Of a DNA stretch of 64,000 nucleotides, positions 18,293-27,034 are shown in pieces. The notes beneath the pieces were generated by a model, which was not told the DNA's origin, made no database searches, and saw only the letters and a list, made by a program, of their open reading frames with translations. This DNA comes from Pseudomonas vanderleydeniana (lineage in GTDB: Bacteria; Pseudomonadota; Gammaproteobacteria; Pseudomonadales; Pseudomonadaceae): assembly GCF_014268755.2 (NCBI RefSeq), contig NZ_CP077093.1, positions 4,514,001 through 4,578,000 on the forward strand, read 5' to 3'. A program made the position numbers and the translations under genes. Numbering within the stretch: position 1 is the first letter of the stretch; every line of letters begins with the position of its first letter.

Positions 18293-18540
18293 CCTTGATT
18301 GCGAACGCGGTTGAACGACCGTTTTTCGGAGAAGCGAACTTCCGCTTCGGGTCGAAACGGTCAGTCGTGATAGACAGCAGTTACCCCATTCAACACCCGA
18401 CCAGACAACTCCCTTTCCCTTGAGTGAAATTTCCTAGAAAATCTCGAGCGCTTGCGCCTGCCATTTCCGGTGAAATAGTCTCCCGGTCGTCACCGCAAAT
18501 TCGGTGATTCGGTTTTGACAGACTGAAATGCACAGGCCCA
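18293..18540. other. Non-coding stretch
   Basis: No gene was found between the unknown gene and the structured leader. Two arms, GAACGACCGTTTTTCGGAGA and the later CGAAACGGTCAG, hold GACCGTTT and AAACGGTC as an inverted repeat that may act as a terminator. Confidence 0.4.
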
Positions 18541-18720
18541 AACAGCCCCGACCACCTCAGCAGGCGCTTTCGTAGCACCTGCGGTTGCGTGTTATGGCGG
18601 CTGTGCGCAGGGCATCTTCGGATGCGCCGGGTATCCTGTGTCCGGTCTGTCAACCTACGTACAGCTGCCACCCTTACTGTTTGACAGCGGTGGGTGGTAG
18701 TCCTTCATCACAGGAGCGAC
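18541..18720 (+). promoter_or_regulatory. Structured 5' leader of the DUF6124 gene
   Basis: Several stems line up before the gene. A GCATC-TTCG-GATGC hairpin with a TTCG tetraloop is at 18612-18625. A nine-bp stem CTGCCACCC (18665-18673) with GGGTGGTAG (18692-18700, one G-T pair) encloses an inner CTGT/ACAG hairpin and ends just before the AGGAG ribosome site (18711-18715). I recall similar leaders before many DUF3077/DUF6124 genes in Pseudomonas, which suggests conserved post-transcriptional control. Confidence 0.5.
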
Positions 18721-18723
18721 ACC

Positions 18724-19089
18724 ATGTTCAAACCCACTCCCAATCCGCCGGCCTCACGTCATGCCGGCACCATTGATCCTCGCATCGCCGACCGGGCGCT
18801 ATCCCACTATGACCTGGGGCCAGATGCACAACCGAACCCCTTACCAGCGTTTGCTGTCTCTACGGCAGCTGCGCCACCTGGACAGCCCCCGGTTTCGTTG
18901 AGCCACGAGGACGCCCTCCTCGACCTGCATTCAATTCTGCAGTCAGCGGCTGCAACCGCCTACGAGCATGCCGACAACCAGACCGGTTCGAATCGCAGAG
19001 TCGCCATGGGCGTAGTACACCTGATTGAGCTGGCACAGCTGCGAATGGACCTGCTGCTGGAGAAGCAAACCCTCTGCGTTACCGGCTAA
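18724..19089 (+). CDS. DUF6124 (DUF3077-like) family protein
   Basis: Starting at ATG 18724 (MFKPTPNPPASRHAG, AGGAG eight bases upstream; the earlier GTG at 18694 is rejected) the protein has 121 residues. It shows the order typical of this Pseudomonas family: an N-terminal MFKPTPNPP, then DRALSHYDL, a Pro-rich linker, and a four-helix-like C-terminal part EDALLDLHSILQSAAATAYEHADNQTGSNRRVAMGVVHLIELAQLRMDLLL. Function unknown. The hairpin CGGGAAGC/GCTTCCCG (19108-19126) may end its transcript. Confidence 0.8.
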   Translation: MFKPTPNPPASRHAGTIDPRIADRALSHYDLGPDAQPNPLPAFAVSTAAAPPGQPPVSLSHEDALLDLHSILQSAAATAYEHADNQTGSNRRVAMGVVHLIELAQLRMDLLLEKQTLCVTG

Positions 19090-19178
19090 GAGCACTCAGC
19101 GCAGGAACGGGAAGCCTGGCTTCCCGCTCTCCCGGACGGGCGAGCGCGACGGCAACTGGGCACCGCCGCGTGTCTGTG

Positions 19179-19805
19179 TCAGTGGGCTTCGAAATTGAAG
19201 TTCCACAGGCCGTGATCACGGGTCAGGGTCACATCCACCTCAGTAGCCGTTAGAGGCAGGATGTACTGGGTCATGTCGGAGAAGTTCTGCACGATGTAGG
19301 TCTGTCCGGCCAGCGGTGGTGTTGCCACCATGAAGTAGAAGCACGGCAGATACTCGAAGCTCACCGTCATCAACGCATCCACATGAGGCATGGTGACGAC
19401 TGGGTGGTCGCTGACGTACCAGTTGCTGTCAAACTGGATGAACGGTTTGGTCTTGTTGATCACCCCGCATTGCTGAGGTGTCAGCTTTTCCAACGCCAAT
19501 GAGGCCGAGCCCGGCACCAGGTTCAGCGATGACCAGCTACCAGGATTGACCACATCCAGGAGCATGCCGGGATGGATAATCCGACGTTCCGAGACAACCG
19601 TTTGATCGGGCCTGTCGCCGTATGAAGTCACATCGGTTCCTATCACCTTCTCGTAGAGGAACGACTCGGTGGAGCCCGCCGAACCCGTCAAGACCTGCCA
19701 AGCATGTATCCGGTAGTCGCGCTGCGGGTTTTGCGGTTTGAGAAAGACCAGCACGGTCTTGCCTTGCATGTCATCGACAGCGAAATTCACGTTAAACCTG
19801 GTCAT
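19179..19805 (-). CDS. Hypothetical protein, possibly RhiA-like
   Basis: The 208-residue protein begins MTRFNVNFAVDDMQGKTVLVFLKPQ. It appears all-beta, without signal or membrane segment. The C-terminal part FYFMVATPPLAGQTYIVQNFSDMTQYILPLTATEVDVTLTRDHGLWNF recalls the end of RhiA, a quorum-regulated protein of Rhizobium, but only in pattern and from memory. It is 56 bases downstream of another unknown gene on the same strand and probably co-transcribed with it. Confidence 0.5.
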   Translation of the reverse strand: MTRFNVNFAVDDMQGKTVLVFLKPQNPQRDYRIHAWQVLTGSAGSTESFLYEKVIGTDVTSYGDRPDQTVVSERRIIHPGMLLDVVNPGSWSSLNLVPGSASLALEKLTPQQCGVINKTKPFIQFDSNWYVSDHPVVTMPHVDALMTVSFEYLPCFYFMVATPPLAGQTYIVQNFSDMTQYILPLTATEVDVTLTRDHGLWNFNFEAH

Positions 19806-19861
19806 CGTCCCTCTCCTTTTGTTCCGATTGAAGTCGCAGCCGAAGTGTCGAGTCTCGCGTT

Positions 19862-20572
19862 CTATGTGTCGCCTGTAACGAGGTAGGCCGGCTGGGTGTC
19901 GTGCAGCAGATGAGCTCTATCCAGGGCCCGCTGGACGGATCGTTTCTCATCAGCCGTCAAGCGCCTTCTGCCAAAACCGAACTCAGACCCACCAGGGTCA
20001 ATGTGCAGTGAAAAGAGCCCCATGATCTCGTCGCCGTCTGGCGCCAAGAGTAGCGCCAGAGAGGTCTCATTACGCGTATTCGCGGTGAGATAAATGAGCC
20101 CTTCCACAGTCGCCTTGCCGCACCAGGACACTTCGTCCCAGGCCAGATGGACGCCCTGCTCTCCTCCAATCTCCAGCAAGCGCCAATCGCCTGAGCCCGC
20201 CGGTGATGCCTTCAAGACGGTCAGTAGCCGCTCACAGGAGAGTATCTCAAGCGCGAGCGTCTGCTTGCCCTCATGCAGAAATCGAGGATCACGCGCTGTT
20301 CGTATGGGGGCGCTGGCATCGCTGACCACGATGGCAATCAGCAGGTAGCTCAAGGCAATTTCGGAGGGTTGCTCACTCCAGCCGTTGAGGTCTGAAACTG
20401 GTGGGTTCCAGATGAGGCGGATCGTTTCGCCGACCTGCACACGATCAGACCTTTCGAAGTAGGCCGCGGTGGTGGTGCCGACGGCAGGTAAGAGCTCGCT
20501 AAGATGGACAGTCGCAGCACTGTGATCAACGTTTGGGCCATTGGGCCAGAACGTCGGGAAGTAGGTGTGCAC
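19862..20572 (-). CDS. Hypothetical protein
   Basis: The 236-residue protein starts MHTYFPTFWPNGPNVDHS and ends HLLHDTQPAYLVTGDT. The middle alternates polar and hydrophobic residues (IALSYLLIAIVVSDASAP; VEGLIYLTANTRNETSLALLLAPDGDEIMGLFSLHID), which suggests a beta-rich fold. No recognised domain or signal. First gene of a likely two-gene operon with the gene at 19179. Confidence 0.5.
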   Translation of the reverse strand: MHTYFPTFWPNGPNVDHSAATVHLSELLPAVGTTTAAYFERSDRVQVGETIRLIWNPPVSDLNGWSEQPSEIALSYLLIAIVVSDASAPIRTARDPRFLHEGKQTLALEILSCERLLTVLKASPAGSGDWRLLEIGGEQGVHLAWDEVSWCGKATVEGLIYLTANTRNETSLALLLAPDGDEIMGLFSLHIDPGGSEFGFGRRRLTADEKRSVQRALDRAHLLHDTQPAYLVTGDT

Positions 20573-20893
20573 AGATCAAGCGTCCTTTGCAGTATCAGCG
20601 AGCGCACTATGGTCCACCCTCTGTCGCGGGGAAGCGAACGGGTGTGATGGGCTCGAGGGAGGGGATGCCCATGACAGGAGGTGCTGCATCCTGATGACCA
20701 TCGCCCCCCTGTCGCATGCGTTCGACCTCATCACTGACCGTCCACGAGCATCACTCTGCAACACGGGGTATAGCACGAGATAGCCTTGCACAATTGTGCC
20801 GATTTCCTACGCCGTAGAGGCGCGGGAGAAAATTGTCCGCGCCTGTCGTGGTGGCTAGAGTCCGAACGTCGATGGAACATGAAGCCGTGGAGT
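20573..20893. other. Non-coding stretch at the edge of the polysaccharide locus
   Basis: About 320 bases between two minus-strand units. Short frames here have no ribosome site or family resemblance. The promoter of the unknown pair (19179-20572) should lie here; I see no firm boxes or terminator. Confidence 0.5.
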
Positions 20894-22120
20894 TCAAGCC
20901 ACCGGACGTCCTTGCAACTTTCCTAACGGCGCCTGCAATCCGATGCTCAGCCCGATCGGCAACCAAAACACCACCCAATAGACGTTGGGTCGGGTAAACA
21001 CGGTTGAGATATCCGACACCATCGCCACCAGGGCAAACACCAATGTTGCTAGGGTCACGCGGGCAGCGGGATCGGCACGCAACCGCCATGCCTTGTGCAG
21101 CGCAGTGCCGAGCAGCAGCAAGAACAAGATAAAGCCGCCAATTCCGTATTCGAACCAAAGTTGCAAGTACTGACTGTGGGCGTGATACACGATATCGCCC
21201 CACGGATATTGATAGATAAAGCGTGCTCCAGCACCCTCACCCAGAACCCAGAAGTCGGGCAAGCGGGCGAGCCAGCTTAGCCATATCGGACCACGCTGGC
21301 TGGTGCCGAGGACCCACTCATGCTCAACCCGGGACCAGAACACCGTCATCATTACTAGTATCAGCAGTGCTCCGACCCAGAGCATGACTCGAGCACGCCG
21401 GTGAGGACTTAGCAGCAGCAGGGTAAGACTACCCGCCAGGGTTGAGAACCAAGCGCCACGCGAGAAGGTGAAGAGCACGTACACTAACAAGCCTGCAAGG
21501 CCCACCATGAGAGGCAGCCAGGCCCATGCAGCGAGCTCTCGCTCCACCAGAACGCTGAGCAGCAGAACTGTAAAGATCCCGTAGTAAAGGCCAGCTGGCA
21601 CTGGGTGCGATAAATTCGCAAAACCATGCCAACCCAACTCTCGCAGCCGACCAGTGCTTCTGAGTACCTCATAGGCCATCGACTTATCCAGAACAACGAA
21701 CTGAACAATTAGTGTCAGCCAAGCAAAACAGCAGGCGACTAGCACCGCAAGAGCCAAGGGTACCTCTATAACAGCTCGATTTAGCAGATGACCAATCACC
21801 AACACATAGAGCAAGATAAGTAGCACCAGCTTCAGCAGATAGCCCGGAGCCTTCAGAGAATCGCCAAAGCAACTGCGTAGCACCACCCAGGCCAGTAGTG
21901 CCAGTAGCACCTGAGCGCAGGGTTGACGCCAAAAAGAAAGCGCACATCGTTTGGCAACGAGCAGAATCAGTGCAGGTAAGAACAGCAACAGGTAAACCTG
22001 CGTGGCCCGGTGGCTGCCATCGTTATTGAATAGAAAACCGCTCAGTTGTACGAACAGCCCCAGCGACAAAAAGGCTAGGCCAGGGCGGGACAGCAGAGTA
22101 CGCAAGGATGAAGAAAACAT
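20894..22120 (-). CDS. O-antigen ligase/polymerase family membrane protein (Wzy_C)
   Basis: The 408 residues contain about ten to twelve membrane helices. The Wzy_C signature is seen in FTFSRGAWFSTLAGSLTLLLL and, after a periplasmic loop, VYHAHSQYLQLWFEYGIGGFILFLLLL, where the His and following residues are typical of WaaL/Wzy enzymes. It would polymerise repeat units or transfer the finished chain in the inner membrane. Last gene of the minus-strand operon, 14 bases after the WecG-like gene. Another polymerase-like gene precedes (22886), so one may be polymerase and the other ligase. Confidence 0.82.
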   Translation of the reverse strand: MFSSSLRTLLSRPGLAFLSLGLFVQLSGFLFNNDGSHRATQVYLLLFLPALILLVAKRCALSFWRQPCAQVLLALLAWVVLRSCFGDSLKAPGYLLKLVLLILLYVLVIGHLLNRAVIEVPLALAVLVACCFAWLTLIVQFVVLDKSMAYEVLRSTGRLRELGWHGFANLSHPVPAGLYYGIFTVLLLSVLVERELAAWAWLPLMVGLAGLLVYVLFTFSRGAWFSTLAGSLTLLLLSPHRRARVMLWVGALLILVMMTVFWSRVEHEWVLGTSQRGPIWLSWLARLPDFWVLGEGAGARFIYQYPWGDIVYHAHSQYLQLWFEYGIGGFILFLLLLGTALHKAWRLRADPAARVTLATLVFALVAMVSDISTVFTRPNVYWVVFWLPIGLSIGLQAPLGKLQGRPVA

Positions 22121-22134
22121 GGTGATTGCTGCTC

Positions 22135-22917
22135 TTAGCTCTGAACTCTGACCTTGCTACGCCTCGTAAGTCCCATACGGGTAGCGGCCAGTAATAATAA
22201 GTAGATGCTATTGCTATAAACATAACGCCAGAGCAGACGGCGAGGTTCCAGCAACAGGCGGAACAACCACTCCATAGCAATCCGCTGGACCCAGCGCGGC
22301 GCTCGAGGTAGCTGACCGGAGAGCACGTCGAACGAACCACCAACCCCCATGCCAACCTTTACACCTAGGTCTGACCAATGGGTTTGCAGCAACAGTTCCT
22401 TTCGGGGGGAGCTCATGCCGATAAACAGCATATCCGCCTGACTGTCGCGGACCTCCCGAATCACGTCTGCCTCTTCGCTGCTTGAGAAGTAACCATTGCG
22501 CAGACCGGCAATACGCAGGCCGGGATAGCGTGTTAGCAAACGCTCTGCCGTCAACTCAACCACCTCCTGGCGTGCTCCGAGCAGATAAACCGAAGCACCG
22601 GTCGCAGCAGCCATTTCACACAGAAGCCCCATCAGATCGATACCCGCGCACCGCGGGGGAGCTTCGACGCCCAACACCTTGAGTCCCAGAGAAATCCCCG
22701 CGCCATCGATATGAATATGCTCTGCCTGATGCAGAGCCTGCATCAGGCAAGGTGCGGCGCGCGCATCGACAAGCTTTGCAACGTTGAGCCCTTCCAGGCG
22801 CAGACGCTTACCCCCCACGAGGGCAAGTTTGGCCTGTTCGATTATGTCTTGCGGACTGAGAAGGTCCAGAGGACACCCTAGAAACTCAATGCGGCGACGA
22901 TTCGGAGTGCTGTTCAT
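22135..22917 (-). CDS. WecG/TagA/CpsF family glycosyltransferase (GT26)
   Basis: The 260-residue protein shows the family pattern: IEFLGCPLDLLSPQDIIEQAKLAL, the NVAKLV segment, HIHIDGAGISLGLKVLG with the catalytic Asp region, GASVYLLGARQEVVE, and DMLFIGMSSPRKELLLQTH. The C-terminal RRLLWRY helps membrane association. These enzymes add a sugar (for example ManNAc or its acid) to a lipid-linked acceptor, and a WecB-type epimerase that could supply UDP-ManNAc is encoded at 39036. The start overlaps the preceding gene by 32 bases. Confidence 0.85.
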   Translation of the reverse strand: MNSTPNRRRIEFLGCPLDLLSPQDIIEQAKLALVGGKRLRLEGLNVAKLVDARAAPCLMQALHQAEHIHIDGAGISLGLKVLGVEAPPRCAGIDLMGLLCEMAAATGASVYLLGARQEVVELTAERLLTRYPGLRIAGLRNGYFSSSEEADVIREVRDSQADMLFIGMSSPRKELLLQTHWSDLGVKVGMGVGGSFDVLSGQLPRAPRWVQRIAMEWLFRLLLEPRRLLWRYVYSNSIYLLLLAATRMGLTRRSKVRVQS

Positions 22918-24190
22918 CGATGATGGGCTCTGTGTGATAGCGAGTGGGCGAGGTGCTGCGCAGCGTGGCTCCGCAAAGTAGCCAGAAGGCCCCCGTACCG
23001 GAGACGGTAAGCAGATGCTCGGAGCTGATTAAGGTGGTGGCCAGGCCCAGCGTCAACCAGAACATGGCCAGCAGTATTGGTTCAGCTTGCTGACGATAAC
23101 GATTCCATAAGGCCAAGGAGATGTTTAGGTAGAACCAGAGAAACAGCAGCGCGGCGGGCAGGCCCAGTTGGAACGCAATGCTGAAGATGGCCCCCTCACC
23201 TCCTCCAATCAGCGTCTGTTGTTGCTGAGCCGTCTGCGCGCCCTGAGCACCGATCCCTGCGCCCAGCAACAGCACGTTAGGCAGATCCAACAAGTTTTTC
23301 TGCAAGGCCTTCCAGTGGCCGATCGTTGAGCCGTCGAGAAAATTGATGCTCATCTGGACGACGCTGTAGGACACCATCGCTATGGCGCAGCAGACGATAG
23401 CTGCGATCAACCAGCGTATCGCGCGGTAACGAAACAGTGAGCTACCACTGGCCAAGTAACCGATCAAAGCCAAGCTGCCGGCCAGCATGGCGCCGCGCGT
23501 ACCCGACATCCATACGCCCACAAACAGCAGGCAACTCAGCAGCAGACTGAAGTAGCCAGTACGTCGCTGCGACCAGGCGATCGCAGCCACGGCCACAACC
23601 GCCAGAAACATTCCCTGCGCCAACGGTGCCGCCAACAGACCCGCCGCACGGCGTTCTAGATCAACACCGCCGTAGAAGTTCCACGGCAAGCCAGTTTCCC
23701 AATTGGCGCCCAACGCCATGCCCTTGATATCTCGCATGTAACGGGGATAGCCAATCGTCTCGGTCCAAAACGTGGTGTTCTGCTGCTCCCAGATGCCAAA
23801 TAAAGTACTGGCAATGCCCAGCAGCACCAGCAAACTGACACATCCTCGCAACTGTTCAGGTTGGCGTACGCAGTAGAACCCCAGCAGAAAAAAAAGCACG
23901 GGAATCATCAGCGTGCCGTAAGAACCCACTAGGATGCTCGTTGACATGTTCGCCCTGTTGGCCAACAGGTAGCACAGCGCGACGGCGCAGTAGGCCACCA
24001 GTGGTAGCAACAGGCGACTCGGCAAGCGAGTGCTGAGCAGGCAGCAACCGGCGAGCACCACTACCAGTCCGTCACGCAGGTAGCGCAGTACCCCTACTCC
24101 CGGCCATGCCCCGTCGCCATATAGCCAGGCACTGACCAGGTCGCCCAGGTGCATCCAGAGGATGATCAGCAACACAATCCTGTATCTCAT
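22886..24190 (-). CDS. O-antigen polymerase-like multi-spanning membrane protein
   Basis: Start ATG 24190 (MRYRIVLLIILWMHLGDLVSAWL), overlapping the methyltransferase stop as ATGA. The 434 residues hold about ten membrane helices and a Wzy-like central region with GVWMSGTRGAMLAGSLALIGYL, followed by a periplasmic loop (SINFLDGSTIGHWKALQKNLLDLPNVLLLGAGIGAQG) and a Gln-rich stretch. Probably the chain polymerase of this locus; family membership is inferred from topology and the SGTRGA motif. Coupled on both sides. Confidence 0.75.
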   Translation of the reverse strand: MRYRIVLLIILWMHLGDLVSAWLYGDGAWPGVGVLRYLRDGLVVVLAGCCLLSTRLPSRLLLPLVAYCAVALCYLLANRANMSTSILVGSYGTLMIPVLFFLLGFYCVRQPEQLRGCVSLLVLLGIASTLFGIWEQQNTTFWTETIGYPRYMRDIKGMALGANWETGLPWNFYGGVDLERRAAGLLAAPLAQGMFLAVVAVAAIAWSQRRTGYFSLLLSCLLFVGVWMSGTRGAMLAGSLALIGYLASGSSLFRYRAIRWLIAAIVCCAIAMVSYSVVQMSINFLDGSTIGHWKALQKNLLDLPNVLLLGAGIGAQGAQTAQQQQTLIGGGEGAIFSIAFQLGLPAALLFLWFYLNISLALWNRYRQQAEPILLAMFWLTLGLATTLISSEHLLTVSGTGAFWLLCGATLRSTSPTRYHTEPIIDEQHSESSPH

Positions 24191-25185
24191 CGCCGCCCCC
24201 GCTTTAAGTGACGACGATGCTGTAGCCAGCGCTGCCACTCGCCTATAAGGCCTGGCCCCAGAACACGCAGCCCCAGCGCTTTTAACAGCGCCTTGATCCG
24301 GTCTCTGTACCCCCAGCCGACCCGTGCAATCCATTGATCGACAGCCTCCACCTGCTGTTGCGCTGCCGGCGACACAGGCCGACACACCGGCGGCGTTGTG
24401 CGCAGCGCCTCCAACCACAGCGTCCCCGCCAACGCACAGACGGGATGGGCCCCGCAGTATAGAACCTGCAGACCGGCCGCTTCAGCTAGGCGCCGCAGGC
24501 TGTCGGCACAGAAGTAACTCAAGTGAGCCGGATGGACGAACAGCCGGGTCTGCCATTCGCTCATAAGGTCGGGTACCTCCAGCCATAGGCGCCCACCGCT
24601 TTGAAGCCGCTGAGCGGCCAGTTCAAGAAAACCACGGGGGTCGATCAGGTGCTCGAGTACATGGAAGGCCGCAACGCCATCCAGGCTCTGCTCCGGCAGG
24701 GCAGCCAAGCTCTCGACAAAGTGCACCGAAGCCTGGCCGGTCAAGGCTTGACGTTGCGCGATGTCCGGCTCACTGGCGCTCAGTTGCAAATCGGGTCGCT
24801 GCTGCGCGGCCTGCCCGAGAAAGGCCCCAAAACCTGCGCCCATTTCGAACAGCCGCCCTTGTGGCGGCAGCTTGGCGTCAATCAGCGCAAAGCGTTCGCG
24901 CGCCACATCGGTATCCCCACGCCAGGAAAAAAAACGGGCCCTATTGCGCCAGGGCACTTCTGCAGGAAACAAGCGACGATAGGGCCCGGTGTAAAAGCGC
25001 TCAAGCCCGGCTGCACTGAAGCCTGGAGCCAGATAGACCGTTGCGCAATAGCCGCAGCGCATCAGAGCCTGGCCTGAATGTGTATAGACCTCGTGCCAGA
25101 AGTAGCGCTGTGCAACGCTGCTACCACACACGCGGCACTGACCTGTATCCGGCGCCAGCCAATCCGCGTGGAAATGTTCAGGCAT
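24187..25185 (-). CDS. SAM-dependent methyltransferase with N-terminal Cys knot
   Basis: Start ATG 25185 (MPEHFHADWLAPDTGQ), overlapping the asparagine-synthase stop by eight bases; 332 residues. The N terminus has a four-Cys zinc-type cluster (CRVCG ... CGYC), as in sugar C-methyltransferase-like proteins. A class I SAM fold follows: RLFEMGAGFGAFLGQAAQ (motif I), GVAAFHVLEHLIDP (motif II), GGRLWLEVPDL. Likely methylates a sugar or repeat unit of the polysaccharide. Related in plan to the product of the gene at 30780. Confidence 0.82.
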   Translation of the reverse strand: MPEHFHADWLAPDTGQCRVCGSSVAQRYFWHEVYTHSGQALMRCGYCATVYLAPGFSAAGLERFYTGPYRRLFPAEVPWRNRARFFSWRGDTDVARERFALIDAKLPPQGRLFEMGAGFGAFLGQAAQQRPDLQLSASEPDIAQRQALTGQASVHFVESLAALPEQSLDGVAAFHVLEHLIDPRGFLELAAQRLQSGGRLWLEVPDLMSEWQTRLFVHPAHLSYFCADSLRRLAEAAGLQVLYCGAHPVCALAGTLWLEALRTTPPVCRPVSPAAQQQVEAVDQWIARVGWGYRDRIKALLKALGLRVLGPGLIGEWQRWLQHRRHLKRGRR

Positions 25186-27019
25186 AAATGCTCCGGTACC
25201 AGAGCGCCACGGACAGTGCCTGCCACAGCGTGCTGTGGCATGGCGGCCTGGCCAAGTGCGAACGCAGCGCCTGCAGGTCGATGAGGTCATTCAGTTGCGA
25301 GGGCAGGTCCTGCAGTAGCTCATACCAAGGCAACTGCGCTACCAAGAACTGTTCGGCATGGCCGAATCCGGTATTTTTCGGTGCAGCGACCAGCCGATCC
25401 GGTAACTCCCCCTTGAAGGCATCGCGCAGCAGGGCCTTGGAGAGGCCTACGCCTATCCGCTCCTGGGCCGGCGTACGAAACGCTCGCTCGACCAGGCGAT
25501 AGTCCATAAAGGGGCTACGCAGTTCGATGCCAGCACTCATGCTGTTGCGATCGGCCATACGCAGTGCCATGGGCAATAGATTGTCCAGCTGGTCCTCGCG
25601 CATGCGCCTTTCCAAGGGACTGGACATCCGCTCACGTATTAGCTCCAGCCGCTGGTGCTGAGACTCCCACAACTCGGCGCTCATCACTCCAACACTGGGA
25701 CGATGGCGACGCAATAGCGGCCCCAACAGTGCGGATGGCAGGTCCCAGGCCAGACGGTTGAAGAGCAAGCTGACAGGAAACGTGCGCTGCCTCAATCGTT
25801 GAATCAACTGCATCAGCTGTCCGGACCAGAGCGCATCCCGGGCAGCCAGAGAGTGATAACGGGCAGAGTAGCCGCCGAACAGTTCATCGGCACCTTCGCC
25901 GGAGAGCACCACCTTGACGCCATGATCGGCGATAGCCCGGTAGGTTCGAAAACTGGCCAGTACCGAGGGCGTACTGAAGGGTTCACCTTGTACGGTGACC
26001 AGATTCATCAGCTCATCAGCCGATGGGATGGGGGCAAAGCGCAGCACGTGATGCCGGTCGCCATGACCACGTTCGGCCATGAACAGCGAGGCTCGCGCCG
26101 ACTCGTCGAACATAACCTGTTCGACGTCACGGTAGCCATAGGTGAACGCGGCATCGAACCGCCGCCGGGGTTGTCGGCAGGCGCTAAGCGCCACCTGGGT
26201 GATAATAGAGCTGTCCAGTCCGCCGGAAAGAAGGCTGGCGACGGGCACGTCCGCCCGCAGCCGCAACTGCACCGCGTCCTGTACCAGCTCACGAAGTTCC
26301 AAACTGGACAGAGGCTGGAAGTTTCCAGGTTCAGGCCAGTGGTGATAGGGCGTCTGACTAAATCGACCTGCTCGAGTCATGCGCCCGACCACACCAGGTG
26401 GAACCGACCGGACACCCTGAAAGAAGGTGGCCGTGCCCTGTTCGGAAAAGCCTGTAAGCAAGAAGTCAAACAACTTATCAGGATTCGGCGCCGGGTAACC
26501 GCCAATCATCTGGGCGATGGCGCTGATTTCACTGGCTAGCACCAACTGCTGACCATCATGGTGCAAGTACAGGGGCTTTACCCCCAACCGGTCACGGCTA
26601 TACACCAGGTCGCCGCTTGACGCATCCCAGATCACCAATGCCCACATGCCGTTGCAACGGGAGAAAAGACCCTCGCCCCAGATGCGCCAGCCGTGCAGCA
26701 TGACCTCGGTATCACCATCGGTCACGAACACACAGCCAAGCGCACGCAGCTCGTCACGCAGTTCGACAAAGTTGTAGATAGCACCGTTGAACACCAGGAC
26801 CGTACCACTGACCGGGCAACGCATTGGCTGTCTAGCGCAACTGCTGGTATCGAGGATGGCCAGACGGCGGTGCCCGAGCAGCGTCGGTGGCGCTGTCTCG
26901 ACCATCAGCAGTCCCTCTCCATCAGGACCACGACGGGCCAGGCTGGCCAACGCTCTGCTCGCCCGTTGCTGCAGATCCGCTACCGCGCTCAGCGCGCGTA
27001 CGGCGATCAGCCCGCACAT
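25178..27019 (-). CDS. Asparagine synthase-type glutamine amidotransferase (surface polysaccharide)
   Basis: The 613-residue protein has an intact class II glutaminase domain: Cys2 (MCGLIAV), RRGPDGEG around residues 29-36, and NGAIYNF near 78-84. The synthetase domain has SGGLDSS at 265-271. It should move glutamine nitrogen to a carboxyl group, probably amidating a uronic acid of the repeat unit, as such genes do in other polysaccharide loci. Contrast with the gene at 41995, which lacks the catalytic Cys. It sits between the flippase-like and methyltransferase genes. Confidence 0.85.
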   Translation of the reverse strand: MCGLIAVRALSAVADLQQRASRALASLARRGPDGEGLLMVETAPPTLLGHRRLAILDTSSCARQPMRCPVSGTVLVFNGAIYNFVELRDELRALGCVFVTDGDTEVMLHGWRIWGEGLFSRCNGMWALVIWDASSGDLVYSRDRLGVKPLYLHHDGQQLVLASEISAIAQMIGGYPAPNPDKLFDFLLTGFSEQGTATFFQGVRSVPPGVVGRMTRAGRFSQTPYHHWPEPGNFQPLSSLELRELVQDAVQLRLRADVPVASLLSGGLDSSIITQVALSACRQPRRRFDAAFTYGYRDVEQVMFDESARASLFMAERGHGDRHHVLRFAPIPSADELMNLVTVQGEPFSTPSVLASFRTYRAIADHGVKVVLSGEGADELFGGYSARYHSLAARDALWSGQLMQLIQRLRQRTFPVSLLFNRLAWDLPSALLGPLLRRHRPSVGVMSAELWESQHQRLELIRERMSSPLERRMREDQLDNLLPMALRMADRNSMSAGIELRSPFMDYRLVERAFRTPAQERIGVGLSKALLRDAFKGELPDRLVAAPKNTGFGHAEQFLVAQLPWYELLQDLPSQLNDLIDLQALRSHLARPPCHSTLWQALSVALWYRSIYA

Positions 27020-27034
27020 GAGCCGTACTCGCGC

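Noticed and set aside
25178..27019. First asparagine synthase considered as part of a lasso cluster
   Set aside because: It keeps the glutaminase Cys2 and is embedded among glycan genes; no precursor-like short gene was found beside it.
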